Source: Bacillota bacterium (GTDB lineage Bacteria > Bacillota_I > Bacilli_A > Acholeplasmatales > Acholeplasmataceae). Taken from it: a DNA stretch of 28,737 bases. The position numbers and the translations under genes were made by a program. The DNA is taken from assembly GCA_023431045.1 (NCBI GenBank), contig JAEYXZ010000020.1:1-28737 (forward strand), given 5' to 3'. Of this stretch, positions 23,206 through 28,737 are shown in pieces (the first letter of the stretch is position 1; each line of letters begins with the position of its first letter). Below the pieces are notes generated by a model that was given only the letters and a program-made list of their open reading frames with translations, did not search any database and was not told where the DNA came from.

Positions 23206-24153
23206 ATGATCGCATTCGATTCAAAAAAAGTAAATAAGAACAAAATACTTGATGGTTTTGTCAAACAATTATTGTTTATATTTACCTTGATTTCAGCTTC
23301 CTTCATTTTCATTATTGTAGGTGTTATTCTCGTTAAGGGAATAACACCTTTTATCACCAATAATAATGGTCTTGGAACGGTGAATTTGTTTACTTTTGTA
23401 ACAGGTGATACATGGTTAACGGGAGAAGCGTTTCACTCTAATCTTTATAGTATCGGATTTATCATTGTTTCAACGGTTTTTATCGCAATTTTATCATTAT
23501 TAATCTCGTTACCAATTGGGGTATTAACGGCATTATTTATCGCGAAGATTGCACCTGTTAAAATAGCGGGAGTATTAAGAACTGCAATTGAAATGTTAGC
23601 TGCCATTCCATCCATCATCTTTGGGCTTTTTGGTGCAAGTGTTATTAAACCATTTGTCTATAATTTATCAGCAATCTTGGGTTATCAATCCAAAGGTGGT
23701 AACTCGATGCTTGCGACAATTCTTGTTTTATCAATTATGACGATTCCAACGATTGCAACCATCTCAGAGGTTGCCATTCGTAGTGTTGATAAGAATTTGA
23801 TTGATGCGTCCTTAGCCCTTGGTGCGACGAAGACTCAAACTCACTTTAAGATTGTTTTATCAGCGGCAAAATCAGGTATTTTTGCAGCAGCTATCCTAGG
23901 TATTGGTAGAGCATTAGGGGAGGCAACTGCTGTTTCACTTGTAGCAGGTGGAAGACGTAGTGGTTTCTCACTCGATATTCTTGATACCACGTCAACATTA
24001 ACATCCATTATGCTTGAGGGATTAAAAGAAACTACTGGACTCGATTATGATATTCGTTTTTCGGTTGGGATTATTTTGATGATTATTATATTGATTACAA
24101 ATTTCAGTTTAAATTCGATTAAACGAATGGTAGGTCAAATCGATGTTAAATAA
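23206..24153 (+). CDS. pstC: Phosphate ABC transporter permease PstC
   Basis: A 315-residue membrane protein with about six membrane segments (first at 21-43). The EAA-type loop that docks on PstB is 'ASLALGATKTQTHFKIVLS' (201-219), and 'IPSIIFGLFGASV' (134-146) and 'GIGRALGEATAVSLVAGG' (232-249) are typical of PstC. Length is normal. AAGGAG upstream of ATG 23206 follows the pstS terminator, so this gene depends on readthrough. Forms a channel with PstA, whose gene overlaps this one by 11 bases. Confidence 0.94.
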   Translation: MIAFDSKKVNKNKILDGFVKQLLFIFTLISASFIFIIVGVILVKGITPFITNNNGLGTVNLFTFVTGDTWLTGEAFHSNLYSIGFIIVSTVFIAILSLLISLPIGVLTALFIAKIAPVKIAGVLRTAIEMLAAIPSIIFGLFGASVIKPFVYNLSAILGYQSKGGNSMLATILVLSIMTIPTIATISEVAIRSVDKNLIDASLALGATKTQTHFKIVLSAAKSGIFAAAILGIGRALGEATAVSLVAGGRRSGFSLDILDTTSTLTSIMLEGLKETTGLDYDIRFSVGIILMIIILITNFSLNSIKRMVGQIDVK

Positions 24154-25354
24154 AAGAAAATTCTTTGATGGCATTCGTTTATCGTCAACTTATCTTGCAG
24201 CAATTTTAAGTTTTCTAGTTTTGTTACTGATTCTAATTCAAATCTTTTCAAGTGGGATTCCACTTCTAAATCTTGATTTAATGACGAATAACTTTGAATC
24301 AGTCACATATATTTCCGACTTAAAAGAAGGAGAAATACCAGGTAATTATCCAACGAATCAAAACTTTGGCGATGATGTGTATTACTCGGAAAAATGGGGT
24401 TTAGCGTTAAGAGATGATACCGATTTATTAGGTAAAAATATTATCTATATCGAATACATTCATCCGAATTCACCGCTATTAACAATGAATAATAAAGGAG
24501 TTGGACAAAGTGATTTAACACTTTCAAATAAGTATTCAATTATTAGGATTGCCTTTGAATCAGCACCTTCAGCATTATCGATTCATGGTGCAGAAAATAT
24601 GATAGGACTTCTAGATTTAGAAAATTCAATTCGAGAACTTGAGTTTCAAGCCCCAGGCGGTGGAATTAGAGGATCAATTATTACAACTCTCATCTTAGTT
24701 GGGCTAACACTCGTCTTTGCATTACCAGTTGGTATAGGGGCTGCGATTTATTTAAATGAGTATGCAAAAGATAATCGACTTACAAAATACTTAAGAAACT
24801 TCATTGAAACCTTAACAGGGGTTCCATCGATCATTTATGGATTGATGGGTCTAGCCTTATTTGTTCCAATCACGGTCTCACTTACTAATGCTAATGGTGG
24901 TAACTTAATCTCTGGTGCTCTCACTTTAGCGGTTATTGTCTTACCAGTCATCATTAGAACAACCGAAGAATCCTTAAAGGTTGTTCCACTTGATTATCGC
25001 TATGCATCTTTAGCACTTGGTGCCAATAAGACACAAACAACCTTTAAAGTCGTTCTTCCAAATGCACTACCTGGAATTCTTACCGCAACACTACTTGCGA
25101 TTGGTCGAATTATTGGTGAAAGTGCGGCACTCGTCTTTGCAATTGGGACAGCAATCAAAGATGATATTTATTTAAATGATAAATCGACGTCATTATCGGT
25201 TCATATTTGGGCAATGATGACTGATGAACCAGCCAATATTGAACTATCAAATACAATCGCATTAATTATTCTAGTAATTGTACTTGCACTTAATCTATTT
25301 GTCAAATGGATTTCTAGTCGATTTACAAGAAAGTATAAGGAGAAGTTAGCATGA
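24143..25354 (+). CDS. pstA: Phosphate ABC transporter permease PstA with large extracytoplasmic insert
   Basis: A 403-residue permease, about 100 residues longer than typical PstA. The first membrane segment is 16-37; then about 45-172 forms a polar, presumably extracytoplasmic domain ('WGLALRDDTDLLGKNIIYI', 'YIHPNSPLLTM') before the second segment (about 178-202). The rest is standard: 'LTGVPSIIYGLMGLALF' (224-240), an EAA loop 'YASLALGANKTQTTFKVVLP' (287-306), 'AIGRIIGESAALVFAIG' (319-335). The SP-containing segment after a beta pair faintly recalls PDZ-like domains; this is weak. The insert faces the side where PstS docks. Overlaps pstC by 11 bases and pstB by 4 (ATGA), so the three are translationally linked. 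Confidence 0.93.
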   Translation: MLNKRKFFDGIRLSSTYLAAILSFLVLLLILIQIFSSGIPLLNLDLMTNNFESVTYISDLKEGEIPGNYPTNQNFGDDVYYSEKWGLALRDDTDLLGKNIIYIEYIHPNSPLLTMNNKGVGQSDLTLSNKYSIIRIAFESAPSALSIHGAENMIGLLDLENSIRELEFQAPGGGIRGSIITTLILVGLTLVFALPVGIGAAIYLNEYAKDNRLTKYLRNFIETLTGVPSIIYGLMGLALFVPITVSLTNANGGNLISGALTLAVIVLPVIIRTTEESLKVVPLDYRYASLALGANKTQTTFKVVLPNALPGILTATLLAIGRIIGESAALVFAIGTAIKDDIYLNDKSTSLSVHIWAMMTDEPANIELSNTIALIILVIVLALNLFVKWISSRFTRKYKEKLA

Positions 25355-26112
25355 CACAAGAAATCTTATTTAAAGTCAATCAACTGAATCTATATTATGG
25401 TACAACACAAGCTTTAAAGAATATTAACTTAGACATATATCCTAAAGAAGTGGTTGCTTTAATTGGACCATCAGGTTGTGGTAAAAGTACGTTTATTCGA
25501 ACCCTTAATCGAATGAATGATTTAATTGATCAATGCAAAATAGATGGTGAAATTTGTTATTGTAATAAAAACATCTATGCACCTGATGTTGATGTCTATG
25601 AATTAAGAAAGAAAGTGGGTATGGTTTTCCAAAAACCAAACCCGTTCCCAATGTCTATTTATGATAATGTTGCGTATGGTCCTAAGTGCCAAGGTATTAA
25701 AGATAAACAAGAACTAGATGTCATCGTTGAAGAATCTCTTCAACAAGCAGCACTATGGGACGAGGTAAACACTCGTTTGCATGAATCAGCATTATCCTTA
25801 TCGGGTGGTCAACAACAAAGACTATGCATTGCAAGAGCGCTTGCGATGAAACCAGATGTCTTATTGATGGATGAACCAACCTCTGCACTTGATCCAATTG
25901 CAACTTCAAAAATTGAAGATTTAATCTTTAATTTAAAACAAAAATACTCCATTATTATTGTGACTCATAATATGCAACAAGCTTCCCGTATTTCAGATCG
26001 ATGTGCATTCTTTTATTTAGGAGAGATTGTTGAATATGATTTAACGAATAAACTATTCACCAATCCAAAAGAACAAAAGACCGAAGATTATATCTCTGGT
26101 AAGATGGGATAA
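25351..26112 (+). CDS. pstB: Phosphate ABC transporter ATP-binding protein PstB
   Basis: A 253-residue ATPase. Walker A is 'GPSGCGKST' (39-47), the Q-loop 'VFQKPNPFPMSIYDNVAYGP' includes the NPFP stretch characteristic of PstB, the signature is 'LSGGQQQR' (150-157), and Walker B 'LLMDEPTSALD' is followed by 'VTHNMQQA'. The length is standard. It hydrolyses ATP at the cytoplasmic face to drive phosphate import through PstCA. ATG 25351 overlaps the pstA stop in ATGA. Confidence 0.96.
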   Translation: MTQEILFKVNQLNLYYGTTQALKNINLDIYPKEVVALIGPSGCGKSTFIRTLNRMNDLIDQCKIDGEICYCNKNIYAPDVDVYELRKKVGMVFQKPNPFPMSIYDNVAYGPKCQGIKDKQELDVIVEESLQQAALWDEVNTRLHESALSLSGGQQQRLCIARALAMKPDVLLMDEPTSALDPIATSKIEDLIFNLKQKYSIIIVTHNMQQASRISDRCAFFYLGEIVEYDLTNKLFTNPKEQKTEDYISGKMG

Positions 26113-26132
26113 TTAAAAAAAGGGGGATTAAC

Positions 26133-26795
26133 ATGCCACTTAGAGCATCGCTTTTAAAAGCAATCGAAGAATTAAAAACGGAAGTCGTTACGATGGCGGA
26201 TTTAGTATTACATAATATTTCAGAATCATTTTTAGCATTTAAGAATAATGATACTAAAAAGGCATTAGAACTTATTAAATCAGATGAACAAGTCGATAAG
26301 TATGAAGAGGATATCGCGAAGAATGCATTAAGACTCATTTGGAAAGAACAACCTATGGCGCACGATTTAAGAATGGTGACAGGTATTTTAAAACTGATTA
26401 CCGATTTAGAAAGAATTGGTGATCACGCTGCTGATATTTCAGAAATCACCTTGCATATTGGTAATCTACACAATCAAAGAACCTTACCTAAGACAACCAT
26501 AATGAGTGAATCAGCTTATGATATGGTCTTTAACGCGATTAACGCTTTTGTTAAACTCGATTTAACACTTGCTCAGCAAGTGATTAAAGATGATGATATT
26601 GTAGATGGACAATTTGATGATGTGATGAAAAGTGTGACAGAACAAATAAAAAATGATAGTATTGAATCAGAGTATGCTGTCTCAGTCATCATGGTCGCTA
26701 AATACATGGAACGAGTTGCTGACCACGCAGTGAATCTCGCAGAGTGGACGACTTTTATCATTACTGGAGAACATAAATCAACCCCACTTATCTAA
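26133..26795 (+). CDS. phoU: Phosphate transport regulator PhoU
   Basis: A 220-residue all-helical protein with the two three-helix repeats of PhoU. Metal-binding E-xx-x-DHA motifs occur in each: 'DLERIGDHAADISE' and 'YMERVADHAVNLAEW'. PhoU links the transport state of PstSCAB to the PhoR kinase, keeping the system off when phosphate is plentiful. The position between pstB and the two-component genes fits that role. A purine-rich ribosome site precedes ATG 26133. Confidence 0.95.
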   Translation: MPLRASLLKAIEELKTEVVTMADLVLHNISESFLAFKNNDTKKALELIKSDEQVDKYEEDIAKNALRLIWKEQPMAHDLRMVTGILKLITDLERIGDHAADISEITLHIGNLHNQRTLPKTTIMSESAYDMVFNAINAFVKLDLTLAQQVIKDDDIVDGQFDDVMKSVTEQIKNDSIESEYAVSVIMVAKYMERVADHAVNLAEWTTFIITGEHKSTPLI

Positions 26796-26806
26796 AGGAG
26801 CAAGTC

Positions 26807-27457
26807 ATGAAGATATTCTTTTTAGAAGATGATCCACAAGTCTCATTTATCATCCGAAAAACGATTGAAAATGCAGGATTTGAAGCCTTCGGTTTTGATT
26901 TATCGGAAAAGCTAATAAAAACTCTAGAAACTGAAGTCCCTGATTTAATGTTACTAGATATCATGATGCCAGATATTTCAGGACTTGATGTCTTAAAACA
27001 TGTTAGAAAGTTTTATAAGCATATACCAATTATCATGATCTCAGCACTTGGTTCTGAAATGGATAAGGTTAAAGGTCTTGATTTGGGGGCAGATGATTAC
27101 ATCACTAAACCATTTGGTGTTTTAGAACTCACTTCAAGAATTCAAGCACATCTTCGAAAAGTTAACAACAAACAAATCTATCAAAAGGAAAACCTAACGC
27201 TTGATAAGACGAACCATCAATGCATGATTGATGGTGAGACAATTAACTTAACCAATAAGGAATTTGATATCTTAACCATTTTATTAACCCATGATGGACA
27301 AATTGTCACCAAGGAACAACTTTTTAATGAGGTGTGGCAAATGGATGCATCCATTGAAACAAGAACCCTTGATATGCATATGAAGAGCTTACGACAAAAG
27401 ATTTCTACTGCCGCATTTTCTATTGAAACCATTCGTGGAATAGGTTACCGTATATGA
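26807..27457 (+). CDS. phoB: OmpR/PhoB-family response regulator
   Basis: A 216-residue regulator: receiver domain (1-118) with acidic pocket Glu7-Asp8-Asp9, phospho-acceptor Asp51 ('LLDIMMPD') and Lys101 ('ITKPF'), then a winged-helix DNA-binding domain (about 125-216) with 'TNKEFDILTILL' and 'TRTLDMHMKSLRQKI'. The context names it as PhoB/PhoP, the phosphate regulator; the TTTACA repeats before pstS are its likely target. AAAGGAG precedes the ATG, and its stop overlaps the kinase start (ATGA). Confidence 0.92.
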   Translation: MKIFFLEDDPQVSFIIRKTIENAGFEAFGFDLSEKLIKTLETEVPDLMLLDIMMPDISGLDVLKHVRKFYKHIPIIMISALGSEMDKVKGLDLGADDYITKPFGVLELTSRIQAHLRKVNNKQIYQKENLTLDKTNHQCMIDGETINLTNKEFDILTILLTHDGQIVTKEQLFNEVWQMDASIETRTLDMHMKSLRQKISTAAFSIETIRGIGYRI

Positions 27458-28737
27458 AAGTTGAAAAAGTTATCTACATTATCACATCTTTAGTCATTGG
27501 GGTACTATTGCTCATATACTTTCTAGTTGATTTAGCAAGTTCCACCAATCCTAACCGGACGGATATGATCGTCTTTTTTGCTTTTTTCTTCTTGATAGAA
27601 GCACTAATCTTCTATATATACCATTATGTAAGACAAGCATATGAGAATAAAGCAAAAAAAGAACGACGCTTATTTGAAGCACGTGGAATAGTCTTAAGAG
27701 ATAAAGAAAACCCAATTGAAGTATTAACTGGTGAAGTTGATAAACTAAAGAAAGATTTAAACTCAAAAGATAGTCAGCTCTCATTCATGATGTCACATAC
27801 CGGGCAAGGGGTAATCTTAATTGATTATAATAAACAAATCAATTTTGCTAATCCTAGAGCATACGACCTTCTACAAATGATTAGGATTAATCAATCGAAG
27901 AGTTATATTGATATGATTCGATTTGTTGAAATTAAGAACTTGATTGAAGAAGTATTTAAATCTCAAGAACCAACCAATAGAGAGTTCATGATTAATCAAA
28001 AAAACATATTAATCAAAATGATTCCAACCGGACTTGAACATGACAAGCATGTTTTAGTTTTAATTGATGACTTAAGTGAAAGAAGAAGTTTAGAAAATAT
28101 TAAGAAAGATTTCTTTAATTTTGCAGGTCACGAACTAAAAACTCCAATTACCGTATTAAAAGGATATGCTGAGTTAATCTATCATCAAATTATTAAAGAA
28201 CAAGAAGTTAAAGAGATTGCAGAAAAAATGATTAATCAAACAACCGTGATGACAGAGTTTGTTGATGATATGTTAATGTTATCAAGACTAGAAACTTATA
28301 CGGATGCACCGCTTGTTGATGTAAACTTAAAAGCATCGCTTGATAAAGTAATTGAATCTCTAAAAACCTTTATTGAGAGTAAGAGTATTAAACTTCGGAT
28401 GTATAGTGAAGAAATCATTTATCAAGCAGATCCAATCGATATCGAGAAACTATTTAAGAATTTAATCGAGAACTCTATTAAATATAATAAGGATCAAGGT
28501 ACGATTGATATTAGACTTGAAAAAATCGGTCAAAAAGTTATTTTTTCAATTCAGGATAGCGGCATGGGAATACCAGAAGATGAAAAACTAAGAATTTTTG
28601 AACGTTTTTATCGTATCAGTAAGACTAGAACAATATCAGGTACCGGTCTAGGGTTATCAATTGTTAAGCATATTGTGGGTAAATATCATGGGACAATTGA
28701 TGTTGATTCAGTTGTTGATAAGTACACAAGATTTACC
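27454..28737 (+). CDS. phoR: Sensor histidine kinase PhoR, C-terminus beyond window
   Basis: Open from ATG 27454 to the last base: 428 residues visible, probably only a few missing. Two membrane segments lie at about 5-24 and 38-60 with a very short external loop (around 14 residues), so it has no large extracytoplasmic sensor domain, as expected for a kinase sensing through PstSCAB-PhoU. A coiled or PAS-like cytoplasmic region (about 90-210) precedes the H box with His226 ('FNFAGHELKTP'; the usual Ser before His is Gly). N box 'NLIENSIKYN', G1 'DSGMGIP', F box 'IFERFYR' and G2 'GTGLGLSIVKHIV' are complete. Paired with the response regulator by a 4-base overlap. Absent from complete-frame listings because it runs off the edge. 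Confidence 0.92.
   Translation, partial: MKVEKVIYIITSLVIGVLLLIYFLVDLASSTNPNRTDMIVFFAFFFLIEALIFYIYHYVRQAYENKAKKERRLFEARGIVLRDKENPIEVLTGEVDKLKKDLNSKDSQLSFMMSHTGQGVILIDYNKQINFANPRAYDLLQMIRINQSKSYIDMIRFVEIKNLIEEVFKSQEPTNREFMINQKNILIKMIPTGLEHDKHVLVLIDDLSERRSLENIKKDFFNFAGHELKTPITVLKGYAELIYHQIIKEQEVKEIAEKMINQTTVMTEFVDDMLMLSRLETYTDAPLVDVNLKASLDKVIESLKTFIESKSIKLRMYSEEIIYQADPIDIEKLFKNLIENSIKYNKDQGTIDIRLEKIGQKVIFSIQDSGMGIPEDEKLRIFERFYRISKTRTISGTGLGLSIVKHIVGKYHGTIDVDSVVDKYTRFT

Noticed and set aside
27551..27784. Minus-strand frame at the start of the kinase gene
   Set aside because: It is the shadow of phoR, which is open to the window edge with all kinase motifs.
27454..28737. PhoR as a truncated pseudogene
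   Set aside because: The frame is intact to the last base with every catalytic box; it is cut only by the window edge.
1..28737. tRNA, rRNA, CRISPR array, insertion sequence or prophage
   Set aside because: No cloverleaf, spaced repeat array, transposase or integrase frame was seen; the YolD/UvrX pair alone is not evidence of a prophage.
1..28737. Mycoplasma code (TGA as Trp)
   Set aside because: Several genes end properly at TGA, with overlapping downstream starts and full-length products.

Overview
This AT-rich bacterial window reads with the standard code: TGA ends several genes (the YolD-like gene, pstA, the response regulator) and Trp is TGG. Promoters and Shine-Dalgarno sites look Firmicute-like, and TTG starts occur. 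Gene content (pdhABCD with a two-lipoyl-domain E2, salvage lipoate ligase, many small lipoproteins, PstSCAB-PhoU-PhoBR, YolD plus a UvrX-type polymerase) suggests an Acholeplasma-like mollicute or a close low-GC Firmicute. The placement is inference from gene content and style, not from a marker gene.

Layout. Positions 1-5170 are on the minus strand: two adjacent lipoproteins with related N-terminal domains (the first runs off the left edge, the second carries a DUF4886/SGNH-like domain), a PAS-PAS-GGDEF diguanylate cyclase, and a UvrX-like Y-family polymerase translationally coupled to a YolD-like protein. From 5400 nearly everything is on the plus strand: a small membrane protein with an intramembrane CxxC, then a CsoR-family repressor, a thioredoxin-reductase-like flavoprotein and a two-Trx-fold disulfide oxidoreductase behind a palindromic operator; speA-speB (arginine to agmatine to putrescine); pdhABCD; a lipoprotein and 3-TM protein of unknown function; a Nudix hydrolase that overlaps tail-to-tail with a minus-strand lipoate-protein ligase; a lipid kinase with an ABC-2 exporter; and the phosphate module pstS-pstC-pstA-pstB-phoU-phoB-phoR, whose kinase runs off the right edge.

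How the genes fit together. Lipoate ligase supplies the cofactor for the two lipoyl domains of E2. The CsoR-like repressor sits behind its likely own operator (ATACCCC-CA-GGGGTAT) and probably controls the flavoprotein/disulfide oxidoreductase pair, a likely electron-relay module. The phosphate module is preceded by direct TTTACA repeats with an 11-bp period, a Pho-box-like site for the regulator encoded at its end.

The most unusual observation is the phosphate-binding protein PstS: its two halves are in swapped order. The RxxxSGTR half, normally C-terminal, comes straight after the signal peptide, and the half with GGSDS, ASRP and the 'NPVSNIT' segment, normally N-terminal, comes last. This looks like a natural circular permutation that keeps all the phosphate-contact motifs. 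The partner permease PstA also has an unusually large extracytoplasmic insert. Other points of interest are a CsoR-family sensor lacking the usual His and second Cys ligands, a reductase with an altered HRRxxFR motif, and a Nudix tail overprinted on the antisense of the lipoate ligase gene.
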